Positions 1 through 11,509 of a stretch of 64,000 nt of DNA are shown piece by piece; the first letter of the stretch is position 1, and the number at the start of each line of letters is the position of its first letter. The stretch covers positions 62,001-126,000 of the forward strand of contig NZ_AWGE01000012.1 in the NCBI RefSeq assembly GCF_000495815.1, read 5' to 3'. The stretch comes from Asticcacaulis sp. AC466 (GTDB lineage: Bacteria; Pseudomonadota; Alphaproteobacteria; Caulobacterales; Caulobacteraceae). A model generated the notes under the pieces. That model did no database searches. It worked only from the letters and a program-made list of their open reading frames with translations, and was not told where the DNA came from. A program made the translations under genes and the position numbers.

Positions 1-432
1 GGATTGATCGAAAATCCCGAGTGGCTGATGGACCAGGTCGAGGGGCTGGAAGCCTATGGGCTGGGCGAGGAGGCCCTGATGCCGCTGTCAGCCGCGCTGG
101 TTGCATTGAGTTTTCAACATGAAGGGCTTGACAGGGACGGTTTGAGTCGCCATCTGCACAAACAAGGACTTGGAGCATTGTTAGGCGAGATTCAGAAGGC
201 GGCCCTTAAAGCTGGCGCGCCATTCCTATCGAAGGACCTATCTCAAGCTGATGCCCACGCCCGCTGGATACAAGCGTTTAACGCGGTCTCGCGTTTGACG
301 GCCTTGGATCGTGCCTTGAATTCGGCCCGCGAACAGGTGGGGACAGAATTTTTTTCACGGCTCAAGCTGGAACGCGATGCCCTGCGGAAGTCCTTGCGAA
401 GCGGACAAATCTGGCAAGACGAGACCTCCTAA
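1..432 (+). CDS. dnaG: DNA primase DnaG, C-terminal fragment (5' end outside window)
   Basis: This is the last 143 codons of a reading frame that is open to the left edge, so the gene is cut by the window and not necessarily broken. The fragment is helical and charged, with an end typical of the DnaB-helicase-binding C-terminal region of DnaG (an Arg/Glu-rich helix with LKLERDALRK before the stop). No catalytic TOPRIM or zinc domain is visible because these lie upstream. The call rests largely on position: rpoD follows after 113 bp, which is the classical dnaG-rpoD macromolecular-synthesis order. DnaG makes the RNA primers for DNA replication. Confidence 0.7.
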   Translation, partial: GLIENPEWLMDQVEGLEAYGLGEEALMPLSAALVALSFQHEGLDRDGLSRHLHKQGLGALLGEIQKAALKAGAPFLSKDLSQADAHARWIQAFNAVSRLTALDRALNSAREQVGTEFFSRLKLERDALRKSLRSGQIWQDETS

Positions 433-545
433 AAACCGTGCAGAGTCATGTGGTTAAGGGTTCGTTTAGACTATGCCGAATATGACACATGTGCCGTATC
501 CGCAGGCCGCGGATACAATGCGGAGACCCATATGAGCGTGACAAA

Positions 546-2636
546 ATGAGCACACAGACGGAAAAACCTGAAAACGACTCCCCGTCCGATGGGCCCTTGC
601 TCGACCTGACCGATTCCGCGGTCAAGAAATTCATTAAGGCCGCCAAGGCGCGCGGCTATGTTACGATGGATGAGCTGAACAAGGTTCTGCCATCGGAAGA
701 ATTTACGTCGGAACAAATCGAAGACACCCTGGCCATGCTCACCGAAATGGGCGTGAATGTCATCGAGTCCGAGGAAGAAGCTGCCGAGGGCGGCGAAGTC
801 GTGGTTCGCGAAGAGGCCGGCGCGGTGGTGGAAACCACCAAGACGTCGAACTATGACCGCACCGACGACCCCGTCCGCATGTATCTGCGTGAAATGGGAT
901 CGGTCGAGCTGCTGAGCCGCGAGGGCGAAATCGCCATCGCCAAGCGCATCGAAGCCGGCCGTGACACCATGATCCGGGGCCTGTGCGAAAGCGCCCTGAC
1001 CTTCGAAGCCATCATGATCTGGCGTGAGGAACTGGGCTCCGGCCGCATTCTGTTACGTGAAATCATCGATCTGGAAGGCACTTACGGCGGCGGTCCGTCG
1101 GAAGGCCCGCCTCCGGGCGCTCTGGGCGAAGAGGTTGAAGGCGAAGAGGCCGACATTGTCGTTCCGGCCCGCGCCGCGCCCGCGCCGGTGGTCAAGGCGC
1201 CGGAACCGCCCAAACCCGTCGAAACCATGGCTGTCGTGGAAGCCAAGCCCGTCGAGCCCAAAAAACCCAAGGGCGAGGACGACGAGGACGACGACTACGT
1301 CCCGATGGACGAAGAAGAAAAGAAGCCCGAGCCCGAAGAAGAAGACGACGACGACTTCGATGACGGCGCAGGCCCTTCGGTGTCGGCCATGGAATCGGAA
1401 CTGCGTGACGGCGTGATGGCGACACTTGACGCCATTGCCGGCGAGTTCGAAATCTATCGCGACACCCAGGAAAAGCTGCTCAGCGCCAAGCTCAAGGGCG
1501 AGCCCGTCGATCCGGCTGACAAGGCCGCCTATGACGAGGTCACCTCGACCATCACCCGTCACCTGAAGACGCTCAAGCTCAACAACCAGCGGATCGAAGC
1601 CCTGGTCGAACAGCTTTACGGCATCAACAAGAAGCTGATGGGCCTGGAAGGCCGCCTGCTGCGCCTGGCCGACAGCTACGGCATTTCGCGCACGGAATTC
1701 CTTCAGGCCTACTATTCGCGTGAACTCGATCCGCAATGGACCGACAAGGTGCGCGATATGGGCATCCGCTGGCAGAAGTTCGTCGACAACGACTCCGGCG
1801 CGGTCAACCGCATTCGCGGCGAAGTGACGCAACTGGCCACCGACATGGGCGTGGCGGTCGATGACTTCCGCCGCATCGTCGGCACCGTTCAAAAGGGCGA
1901 GCGCGAAGCCCGTCAGGCCAAGACCGAAATGGTCGAAGCCAACCTGCGCCTCGTTATCTCGATCGCCAAAAAGTACACCAATCGCGGCCTGCAATTCCTC
2001 GACCTGATCCAGGAAGGCAATATCGGCCTGATGAAGGCGGTCGATAAGTTCGAATACCGCCGGGGCTACAAGTTCTCGACCTACGCCACCTGGTGGATCC
2101 GTCAGGCGATCACCCGCTCGATCGCCGACCAGGCCCGGACCATCCGTATCCCGGTGCACATGATCGAAACGATCAACAAGATCGTTCGTACGTCGCGCCA
2201 GATGCTACATGAAATCGGCCGCGAACCGACACCGGAAGAACTGGCCGAAAAGCTGGCCATGCCGCTGGAAAAGGTCCGCAAGGTTCTGAAAATCGCCAAG
2301 GAGCCGATCTCGCTCGAAACCCCGATCGGCGACGAAGAGGATTCGCACCTCGGCGACTTCATCGAGGACAAGAATGCGGTCCTGCCGATCGATGCCGCCA
2401 TTCAGTCGAACCTGCGTGAAACGACCACCCGCGTGCTGGCGTCCCTGACGCCGCGCGAGGAACGCGTTCTGCGCATGCGCTTCGGTATCGGCATGAACAC
2501 CGACCACACCCTGGAAGAGGTGGGTCAACAGTTCTCGGTCACACGCGAACGTATCCGCCAGATCGAAGCCAAAGCGCTGCGCAAGCTCAAGCACCCCAGC
2601 CGGTCGCGTAAGCTGCGGTCGTTCCTGGATTCATAG
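546..2636 (+). CDS. rpoD: RNA polymerase primary sigma factor RpoD (sigma-70)
   Basis: 696 residues if started at the ATG of [10 protein letters not shown]; an in-frame ATG at 489 would add 19 residues of no recognisable character. The housekeeping sigma factor binds core RNA polymerase and recognises -35/-10 promoters. Region 1.1 covers about residues 25-90. Region 2 carries [18 protein letters not shown] and the -10/melting motif [15 protein letters not shown]. Region 4 ends with the -35 helix [16 protein letters not shown]. Between regions 1.2 and 2 lies a long Pro/Ala-rich then strongly acidic stretch (about residues 180-277), part of the non-conserved region, which makes the protein longer than E. 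coli RpoD. A strong terminator follows. Confidence 0.97.
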   Translation: MSTQTEKPENDSPSDGPLLDLTDSAVKKFIKAAKARGYVTMDELNKVLPSEEFTSEQIEDTLAMLTEMGVNVIESEEEAAEGGEVVVREEAGAVVETTKTSNYDRTDDPVRMYLREMGSVELLSREGEIAIAKRIEAGRDTMIRGLCESALTFEAIMIWREELGSGRILLREIIDLEGTYGGGPSEGPPPGALGEEVEGEEADIVVPARAAPAPVVKAPEPPKPVETMAVVEAKPVEPKKPKGEDDEDDDYVPMDEEEKKPEPEEEDDDDFDDGAGPSVSAMESELRDGVMATLDAIAGEFEIYRDTQEKLLSAKLKGEPVDPADKAAYDEVTSTITRHLKTLKLNNQRIEALVEQLYGINKKLMGLEGRLLRLADSYGISRTEFLQAYYSRELDPQWTDKVRDMGIRWQKFVDNDSGAVNRIRGEVTQLATDMGVAVDDFRRIVGTVQKGEREARQAKTEMVEANLRLVISIAKKYTNRGLQFLDLIQEGNIGLMKAVDKFEYRRGYKFSTYATWWIRQAITRSIADQARTIRIPVHMIETINKIVRTSRQMLHEIGREPTPEELAEKLAMPLEKVRKVLKIAKEPISLETPIGDEEDSHLGDFIEDKNAVLPIDAAIQSNLRETTTRVLASLTPREERVLRMRFGIGMNTDHTLEEVGQQFSVTRERIRQIEAKALRKLKHPSRSRKLRSFLDS

Positions 2637-2673
2637 GGCCTAAACTCCTAAGTCTTTCCATCGATGCACAAAC

Positions 2674-2706
2674 GAAAAAGCTCCGGGCTACGGTCCGGAG
2701 CTTTTT
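2674..2706 (+). terminator. Rho-independent terminator of rpoD
   Basis: AAAAAGCTCCGG and its complement CCGGAGCTTTTT face each other around a short loop and end in a T-run, 38 bp after the rpoD stop. The A-run on the left makes the hairpin usable in both directions. Confidence 0.85.
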
Positions 2707-2761
2707 ACATGTCTGGATGGCGGCCGTCGCCCCTGGTGATCGCTTATCTGGCCTCTTCTTC

Positions 2762-2989
2762 TTAGATCTGGGTGTGCGCGGAAGCGTAGGCCGTGGTCAG
2801 GCGCGTGCTGAGTGGCGTCACCTTTAGCTTTGCGGGTACTTTCAGCGAAATAACCTCAGACGCCGTCTGCGGCGGGACCGCCACGCAGGCCTTGAACGTC
2901 CGTGTCGTCTCGTCGAGACGCTCATAGGTATGACAGGGCGAAGGCGCGTAACCCCGTAGGAACCAAGACAAAATATGAAGGGGCCGCAT
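2762..2989 (-). CDS. Small hypothetical protein
   Basis: A 75-codon ORF with ATG start and a plausible ribosome-binding site (AAGGG five to six bases upstream). The product has no signal peptide or membrane segment that I can see. The stretch CHTYERLDETTRTFKACVAV faintly recalls part of a GyrI-like effector-binding domain, but the ORF is much too short for one, so it could be a remnant. It lies convergent to rpoD, in the otherwise gene-free interval between the rpoD terminator and the porin. I do not recognise it with any confidence. Confidence 0.3.
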   Translation of the reverse strand: MRPLHILSWFLRGYAPSPCHTYERLDETTRTFKACVAVPPQTASEVISLKVPAKLKVTPLSTRLTTAYASAHTQI

Positions 2990-3170
2990 TTTGCCCTTAC
3001 GTCACGCGTCCGGGCAGAGATATCGGAGGTGTCTTTTTTACATCATGCGCCGCGAAATAGTGTCAAAGCGATAGATTTTCGCCAATTATGGGCTGTAACC
3101 GCCCATGGCCTCGGTACGTGGTTAATCTTACGCTAACCTTGTTATCCTACCCCTGTCCACAAGGCGTGAT

Positions 3171-3205
3171 TTGTATACGATTGGCGAGGGCGATTGTATA
3201 CGATT
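3171..3205 (+). repeat. Two direct copies of TTGTATACGATT upstream of the porin
   Basis: The 12-base sequence TTGTATACGATT occurs at 3171-3182 and again at 3194-3205, with starts 23 bp apart. Each copy contains the palindrome GTATAC. They lie 20-80 bp before the likely porin starts (3228 or 3249), so they may be a tandem binding site for a regulator. GGTTA-N9-TAACC at 3120-3138 is a second inverted repeat just upstream. Confidence 0.5.
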
Positions 3206-3248
3206 TGACGGCGGTGTTTGGGGGCGTATGAGTAGGGTGGGGCGCGTA

Positions 3249-3947
3249 ATGTCACGACATATTGGGCTATTGGCAGGGGTTTCATCTCTTATTTTCCTGG
3301 CCGGAGCCCAGCATGGGCTGGCGCAAACAGCCGATTGGCAGGTCTCAGGGACATTTGCCGTTGCCAGCGAAGGCGTTAGCAAGGATGTTGCCGAAACGGC
3401 CGGGCGCGGACAGCTGAAAGGCGCCATTGAAGCCGCCCGCGGGCCGTTTTTCATCGGTGCACAGTGGCGCAATCTGCACGAAGCCGGCGGCATCGACGGA
3501 CAGCAGGAATATGTGCTGGGTCTGAAAGGTCAGTCCGCGGGCTTCGATCTCGACTTCAGCGGCGGCTACAAGATCAAGAACAATGCGCCATCGGGTTTCG
3601 ATGCGCATTTCGTTGAATGGCAAGCCGATGTTTCCCGCACCTTCGCCAATGGCACAACTGTGCGCGTAACGGATGTCTATACGTCCGATGCCCCAGGCGC
3701 GACAAAAGGCGACAACTGGATTGAAGCCGGTCTATCGCAGGCGATCAGCGCACGCTGGTCCCTGTCGGGGGCTGTCGGCACGCGTAGCCGGACGCCGAAG
3801 GACAACTACAACGCCGTCAATTTCGGTACGACCTACGCCATTCTGCCCCGCACCAAAATCGATCTGAGATATTACGACACGGATCGCCATGACGCTGGGG
3901 ATGCTCTCAAATCTCGTCTTGTTCTGCAACTGATGCAAAATTTCTAA
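3249..3947 (+). CDS. TorF-family putative outer-membrane porin
   Basis: 232 residues from the ATG at 3249, which gives a clean signal peptide ([10 protein letters not shown], hydrophobic core, cleavage near LAQ-T at 25-26). ATGs at 3171 and 3228 would prepend charged residues before the signal. After the signal, sequence of alternating polarity forms repeated beta-strand pairs and ends in LVLQLMQNF, with the terminal aromatic typical of outer-membrane barrels. The family (Gcw_chp/TorF) is widespread in Caulobacterales as a putative porin; substrate unknown. It stands alone, 32 bp before the chemoreceptor, and the tandem repeat upstream suggests control. Confidence 0.7.
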   Translation: MSRHIGLLAGVSSLIFLAGAQHGLAQTADWQVSGTFAVASEGVSKDVAETAGRGQLKGAIEAARGPFFIGAQWRNLHEAGGIDGQQEYVLGLKGQSAGFDLDFSGGYKIKNNAPSGFDAHFVEWQADVSRTFANGTTVRVTDVYTSDAPGATKGDNWIEAGLSQAISARWSLSGAVGTRSRTPKDNYNAVNFGTTYAILPRTKIDLRYYDTDRHDAGDALKSRLVLQLMQNF

Positions 3948-3979
3948 TTCAATACGACTGTCCGTTCCCTGGAGTTCCC

Positions 3980-5653
3980 ATGCTAAAAACCCAAAAAATC
4001 GGCGCTAAAATGATGGCGATGCTGGCGGCCATTGCGCTCATCACCTTGGCCTCCAGCCTCGCCATCTTCCTTATGGAATCGGCGGTCGATAAAAACAGCC
4101 GATGGAATGACCACAGTTATCTGGTGTTACAAAATGCCGATGCGTTGCTGATGTCGATGGTCAATCAGGAAACCGGTATGCGTGGTTTCCTGATCACCGG
4201 GAATGACGCCAATCTTGATCCGTATAAAAACGGTAAGACAAGCTTCGACAGCCAGTTCGCCACATTGAAAGACCTCACCAAGGACAATCCGGCGCAGCAG
4301 CAGCGGCTTGACGCTATGAAAGAGATCGCGGACTCATGGCACAGTGACGTTACCGAACCGGCCATTTCCCTCGGCCGGAACCCGGCGACCCAGGCTCAGG
4401 GGCAGGACTACGAGAAGACGGGCAAGGGAAAGAGCTATGTGGATAGCTTCCGGGCTAAGATGACGGAATTCCGGGAGGCAGAATCCAGCCTGCTGACGGT
4501 GCGGTCCGAGGGTCTGGCGTCCTCTCTGTCCGGCATTGTTCTGACGATTATTCTGAGCAGTCTGGCGAGTCTTGGGGTGATTGTCGCAATCCTGTTCGCC
4601 GTATCGAAGATGATTGTTACCCCCATAACCAGCTTGACCAGTGCGATGGAAAAAGTGGCGCGAGGCGAGGACAATGTGAAGGTGCCGGGCGCCGAACGTG
4701 GCGACGAGATCGGCGCTATGTCCCGCGCCTTTGAAGACAACGCCAAGCGGGTTGCCGCCATGGCGGAAGCCCAGAAGGCGCTCGAAGCGTCTGCTGCCGA
4801 GCAGCGTAAGATCGCAACGCTGAAGCTTGCCGATGATTTTGAAAAGTCGGTAGGCGGTATTGTCACCCTGGTGTCATCCGCTGCTACCGAAATGCAGGCC
4901 GCGGCGGCACAGCTCAGCGCCACCGCCCAGGAGGCTTCGGCACAGTCAGTCGCCGTTTCAAGCGCCGCCGAAGAGGCCGGGGCCAATGTCACGTCCGTCG
5001 CGTCATCGGCAGAAGAACTCGGCGCCTCGGTGGCTGAAATCGGCCGCCAGGTCGAAACATCTTCGGCCATTTCTTCTGACGCTGTGCGCGAAGCCAATGA
5101 GGCTGTGCGGATTGTTGCAGAACTGAATGAGGTCGCCTCATCCATTGGCGGGGTGGTTGACCTGATCGCCGGGCTGGCTGGCCAGACCAACCTTCTCGCG
5201 CTCAACGCCACCATCGAGTCGGCGCGCGCGGGTGAGGCCGGTAAGGGCTTTGCCGTCGTCGCCTCCGAAGTTAAGGCCCTGGCTGGCCAGACGGCGAAGG
5301 CTACGACCGAAATTTCGAGCAAGATTGGGCAAATACAGGAGGCCACATCACGGGCAGCCGGCGCCATTCAAAGCATCACCGGGACGATCGAGAATATCAA
5401 CCAGGTCTCTACGACCATCGCCTCAGCCGTCGAGCAGCAATCCGCAGCCACACAAGAAATCGTCCAGGCCGTCAATCAGGCCTCGGTTGGCACCCAGGAG
5501 GTCACCTCCAATATTACGGGCGTGGCGCTGGCCGCGGAGCAGACCGGTGAGGCGGCCTCACAGGTTCTCAGTTCGTCAGCCGAATTGGCCACGCAGGCGG
5601 AACGTCTGAATTTTGAAATGGACAAGTTCCTGACGACCGTTCGCGCGGCTTAG
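3980..5653 (+). CDS. Methyl-accepting chemotaxis protein with CHASE3-type sensor domain
   Basis: 557 residues. A first membrane helix (about 11-31) precedes a periplasmic helical CHASE3-like domain (about 35-175, with the typical [13 protein letters not shown]). A second membrane helix follows (about 187-210), then a HAMP linker (about 212-264) and a long coiled-coil signalling domain with the hairpin tip [34 protein letters not shown] within residues 395-430. The C-terminus has no NWETF-like pentapeptide. It would relay a stimulus to CheA/CheW; the ligand cannot be read from sequence. No che genes are nearby. A terminator follows directly. Confidence 0.9.
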   Translation: MLKTQKIGAKMMAMLAAIALITLASSLAIFLMESAVDKNSRWNDHSYLVLQNADALLMSMVNQETGMRGFLITGNDANLDPYKNGKTSFDSQFATLKDLTKDNPAQQQRLDAMKEIADSWHSDVTEPAISLGRNPATQAQGQDYEKTGKGKSYVDSFRAKMTEFREAESSLLTVRSEGLASSLSGIVLTIILSSLASLGVIVAILFAVSKMIVTPITSLTSAMEKVARGEDNVKVPGAERGDEIGAMSRAFEDNAKRVAAMAEAQKALEASAAEQRKIATLKLADDFEKSVGGIVTLVSSAATEMQAAAAQLSATAQEASAQSVAVSSAAEEAGANVTSVASSAEELGASVAEIGRQVETSSAISSDAVREANEAVRIVAELNEVASSIGGVVDLIAGLAGQTNLLALNATIESARAGEAGKGFAVVASEVKALAGQTAKATTEISSKIGQIQEATSRAAGAIQSITGTIENINQVSTTIASAVEQQSAATQEIVQAVNQASVGTQEVTSNITGVALAAEQTGEAASQVLSSSAELATQAERLNFEMDKFLTTVRAA

Positions 5654-5663
5654 CCAGAAAGTT

Positions 5664-5700
5664 AACAGCCCGCCGAATTGTCACGGCGGGCTGTTATATT
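5664..5700 (+). terminator. Terminator between the chemoreceptor and the convergent hypothetical gene
   Basis: AACAGCCCGCCG and CGGCGGGCTGTT pair over an 8-base loop, followed by ATATT. It lies 10 bp after the chemoreceptor stop and could serve both directions. Confidence 0.8.
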
Positions 5701-5776
5701 GTGGCCCCAATCCGCTGACTTTGCCCTTTGAATGAAGTTAGTCGGTTTGCGGTCGGGCCTTAATCAGTCCGCACAG

Positions 5777-6208
5777 TCAGCCTGCACAAAACAGCGTGGA
5801 AATTTCAGCGAAAAACGCGTCGGCCAGTCGTTTGAAATCAGCGACGGTCAGTCGGATATCATCGCCGTCTTTCAGGCCAAGAACGGATGTCGTCGGCGAA
5901 AGCGCGATATGGCCGTCCGACTGGAGCTTGTGATGATTGTGCATGATGCATTCGCACAAGGTGCGCACCTCGTTTATCGGACCTTCCGTGTACGCCTCTG
6001 GCGATATGGCGTCGAAATAGTGGTCCATAGCCAGGATGAGGTTGCGCAGAAAGACCGGTTCGAAGGCGTCGCGGGCCGCACCCATGGCGGCCGTGTCTTC
6101 GCCCGTCTGAGCGGCGATTAGAAAGGCGTGGTAGGTCGCCAGTTGCAGCTCGATCTTGGCACGGGCGTCGGCGATATAGGCAGCGCTGTAGCTATTGAGG
6201 CGGGGCAT
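5777..6208 (-). CDS. Conserved hypothetical cytoplasmic protein
   Basis: 143 residues, starting at ATG (MPRLNSYSAAYIADARAK). No signal peptide or membrane helix. The sequence is mainly helical and contains a His/Cys cluster, CECIMHNHHK (about residues 84-93), that could bind metal, followed by a beta-rich tail. I do not recognise the family. It is transcribed divergently from the hybrid histidine kinase across a 160 bp gap that holds no other gene, so the two could share regulation, but that is only positional. Confidence 0.55.
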   Translation of the reverse strand: MPRLNSYSAAYIADARAKIELQLATYHAFLIAAQTGEDTAAMGAARDAFEPVFLRNLILAMDHYFDAISPEAYTEGPINEVRTLCECIMHNHHKLQSDGHIALSPTTSVLGLKDGDDIRLTVADFKRLADAFFAEISTLFCAG

Positions 6209-6370
6209 AACTGATCCATTTTTTGACGTTCCAGTTCACAACCCGTCCGTCGGTAATGTCAATGACCAGCAATCGAATAGGTGCCTGCCGTTTTCCACAT
6301 TGACGCTTTATAACGAAATGCCTTCCTGTGGCGTGTCGCTGATGGGAACCGGCGATGCGTATCAGCTGGG

Positions 6371-9154
<2,784 letters not shown>

Positions 9155-9162
9155 AGTGCGAG

Positions 9163-9663
9163 TTAGAGTTCCCGCCGCAGATAGCGCACGCCCTTGCCGC
9201 GGTCGGCCAGCACGGCCCGGCCAACCTCAACAAAACCCAGCCGGTCGTGAAACGCATCCGAACCGGGGTTGGGCGGATCGTAATTGACCTCGCACACCAC
9301 CTGGCTGTGGCCGTCTGCCCGGGCTGCTGCAAATACCGTATCGTACAACTGCCGGGCCAGGCCTTCGCCGCGCCGTGCGTCCGAAACCACGATGCGATCA
9401 ACATAGACGAAGCGGTCATAGCGCGCCTTGAACCACAGGAAGTTCGGACTGTCGTAGTCGGTCGTCTGGTCGCACACGACGACCAGTCCGTCGCCGTCAT
9501 CGACCGTCGCCGCCAGATAAGCCCCGCCAATCAATCGCTCCAGCGCAACGGGCGACAACGATGACAAAGCTTCGGCATGATCCTGATTGAGGCGATGGAG
9601 CTTTGCCAGACGCGCCGGATCGATCGGGGCGGACAGGCGGGTGATGGTGGGCGGATTTGGCAT
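9163..9663 (-). CDS. GNAT-family N-acetyltransferase
   Basis: 166 residues from the ATG of MPNPPTITRL; a TTG at 9699 in the same frame would add 12 residues. The acetyl-CoA-binding motif A appears as VDRIVVSDARRGEGLARQLY (R-R-G-E-G-L-A, about residues 100-115), and the C-terminal part has the usual FHDRLGFVEVGR motif B. The protein would transfer acetyl from acetyl-CoA to an amine; the acceptor is not readable. It is convergent with the histidine kinase, 8 bp away. Confidence 0.8.
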   Translation of the reverse strand: MPNPPTITRLSAPIDPARLAKLHRLNQDHAEALSSLSPVALERLIGGAYLAATVDDGDGLVVVCDQTTDYDSPNFLWFKARYDRFVYVDRIVVSDARRGEGLARQLYDTVFAAARADGHSQVVCEVNYDPPNPGSDAFHDRLGFVEVGRAVLADRGKGVRYLRREL

Positions 9664-9801
9664 GGGCGCCAGTTGAGCCGCCTCTGGCGCGCTGGTCAAC
9701 CGTAAGCATGCCTAACGGATGCAGATAATTTAATTCATTTGTATCGACAGGTGGTATCTTTATGTTCCGCCGTGCCCAAGCTTAGCCTATACAGGACAGC
9801 C

Positions 9802-10635
9802 ATGCCGCATTTCGACCTGCCAGCCGTCCTGTCCGGGCTGGATATCAATCCGCTCTATTCCTTGTCCGGCCTCATGGTCGGTGTACTGGTCGGCCTCACC
9901 GGGGTGGGCGGCGGCTCCTTGATGACGCCGCTTCTGGTTTTGCTGTTCCACGTCCATCCCGCTACGGCGGTCGGGACGGATCTGCTATATGCCGCCGTCA
10001 CCAAGGGCGTCGGCACGGCCATCCATGGCACCAAGCGCACCATAAACTGGATGATTGTCGGCCTTCTGGCGCTCGGGTCCATCCCTGCGACGATTGTCAC
10101 CCTGTTCGCCATAAATCACTTTGGCAAGTCGGCGGCGATGTCGTCTCTGATTACCCATGTCCTGGGCTACACGCTGTTTGTCACCGCCGTCATGTTGCTC
10201 CTGCGTGATACGATTCAGCGTCTTGCGGCCCGGCGGCAGGAAAAGGCCGTGGCGGACCACCAGCCCCTGCATACCGGCCGCCGCGCCATCTTGACCGTCC
10301 TGACCGGCGTGATCCTCGGCTTTCTGGTTTCCTTGTCGTCCGTCGGGGCCGGTGCGCTCGGTGTCACGGCGCTGATCCTGCTGTACCCGCAATTGCCGAC
10401 GGTCAAGATCGTCGGCTCCGACATAGCCCATGCCGTGCCTCTGACCCTATTGGCGGGCATGGGCTATCTGTTTATCGGCAATGTCGACCTCAACATGCTG
10501 GCTTCGCTGCTGATCGGCTCGATCCCGGGCATCATCATAGGCTCTCTGTTCGCGGCTAAGGTGCCGGAAAAGGTGCTGCGCGGCCTGCTGGCCACGGTTC
10601 TGACCCTGGTGGGTGTCAAGCTGGTCACGGGATAA
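9802..10635 (+). CDS. Sulfite exporter TauE/SafE-family membrane permease
   Basis: 277 residues from the ATG at 9802, which has AGGA at the right distance. An upstream ATG at 9739 gives a non-hydrophobic tail and is less likely. There are about eight hydrophobic segments in two similar halves. The first half has GLMVGVLVGLTGVGGGSLMTP and the second GVILGFLVSLSSVGAGALG, the two signature Gly-rich motifs of this family of anion (sulfite, sulfoacetate and similar) transporters. The substrate is unknown and no sulfur gene is nearby. Its last 11 bp overlap the end of the convergent lipoprotein gene. Confidence 0.85.
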   Translation: MPHFDLPAVLSGLDINPLYSLSGLMVGVLVGLTGVGGGSLMTPLLVLLFHVHPATAVGTDLLYAAVTKGVGTAIHGTKRTINWMIVGLLALGSIPATIVTLFAINHFGKSAAMSSLITHVLGYTLFVTAVMLLLRDTIQRLAARRQEKAVADHQPLHTGRRAILTVLTGVILGFLVSLSSVGAGALGVTALILLYPQLPTVKIVGSDIAHAVPLTLLAGMGYLFIGNVDLNMLASLLIGSIPGIIIGSLFAAKVPEKVLRGLLATVLTLVGVKLVTG

Positions 10636-11314
10636 GGATGTCGATCTTTTCCCACTGATAGTGAGTTTCGCTGTCGTCCCCGGTCTTTTTCTGACCTTCC
10701 ATATTGTCCTGGCGCGCGGCTGTCATCAGAAGCGGCAGAAAGCGGTTGATGTCTTCGCGTGAGTTGAAATCGCAGTCCTTTTTGGGCTCTTCGCCCTTAT
10801 TTTCGCCCCCGATGCTTTCGGCCACTGTGTCTTCGGAGGCGTTTTCGCTTGCCGGCAGGGCCGGGGGCGGATAGCCCGTCCGCATTTCGCAACTAAGGAC
10901 CATGAGGTCTGCATGGGTTGTGCTTTTGGAGGTGAACCGGGCTGAGCTTGGAAAACGCAGGACGGCGTAGGATGACCGATCCGGCGTCCGGAACACATTG
11001 GCGCCCACCAGCCAATAGGCCTGTCCATCCGCCACACCGCCGTCGAACGCCTGCCAGGTTATAAGGGCATCGAGACTTTTTTCGGGGCTGACGGGCGTAT
11101 TGGGCAGGACGGCTATGTCTGCGGCGTTGCCATGAAAAATCTCAATCGGGGGCGCGTTGTCGTCCGGGGATGTCGATACCAGACGGATGATTGGCGTGTC
11201 GCCGAACGGCGAGGGCGGGCGGGCCAGATCCGGGCCAATAGGCATACCGCCGCAGCCGCCCAGTCCGGTCACCAGAAAGGCCATGATCAGGCCGCGAAAC
11301 CCGTTGTTCGGCAT
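10625..11314 (-). CDS. Hypothetical lipoprotein
   Basis: 229 residues. A short signal peptide ends in LGGC with Cys21 as probable lipidation site (GLGGCGG), so the product should be membrane-anchored. The middle is beta-rich; two cysteines near the C-terminal third (SCEMRTGYPPP and KKDCDFNSRED) could form a disulfide. An acidic low-complexity linker (SENASEDTVAES) separates these. I do not recognise the family. Confidence 0.65.
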   Translation of the reverse strand: MPNNGFRGLIMAFLVTGLGGCGGMPIGPDLARPPSPFGDTPIIRLVSTSPDDNAPPIEIFHGNAADIAVLPNTPVSPEKSLDALITWQAFDGGVADGQAYWLVGANVFRTPDRSSYAVLRFPSSARFTSKSTTHADLMVLSCEMRTGYPPPALPASENASEDTVAESIGGENKGEEPKKDCDFNSREDINRFLPLLMTAARQDNMEGQKKTGDDSETHYQWEKIDILIP

Positions 11315-11447
11315 GTCCGTCTCGCTTCTGTTTATGGGGGAAAACTATATCACGAATTCGTGATCGTCAATGCGAACTGTGGAGGCCGTGTCACGGTATG
11401 ACGCTGTTTTCCCCGCCTATCAGATTCTGCTTGTGAGGTGTTGTTTT

Positions 11448-11474
11448 GCCGTTAAGTTAGGTTAACGGCCTTTT
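11448..11474 (+). promoter_or_regulatory. Stem-loop before the 508-residue secreted protein
   Basis: GCCGTTAA, a six-base loop GTTAGG, TTAACGGC and then CTTTTG. The arms are perfect complements. It lies about 40 bp before the ATG at 11510 with no plus-strand gene upstream, so it could be an attenuator-like leader or a binding site; the paired TTAA elements (spacing 6) also resemble an off-spaced CtrA site. Confidence 0.45.
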
Positions 11475-11509
11475 GTGTGGGGTATGGGCCGTATGGGGGG
11501 CTATATTCG

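Noticed and set aside
1053-2159. Open frame of 368 codons antisense to rpoD
   Set aside because: Created by the GC-rich codon bias of rpoD on the other strand; no start site or domain, and rpoD is unambiguous.
11132-11401. Plus-strand ORF across the start of the lipoprotein gene
   Set aside because: Arg/Gly-rich shadow without ribosome-binding site, opposite a gene with a clear lipobox.
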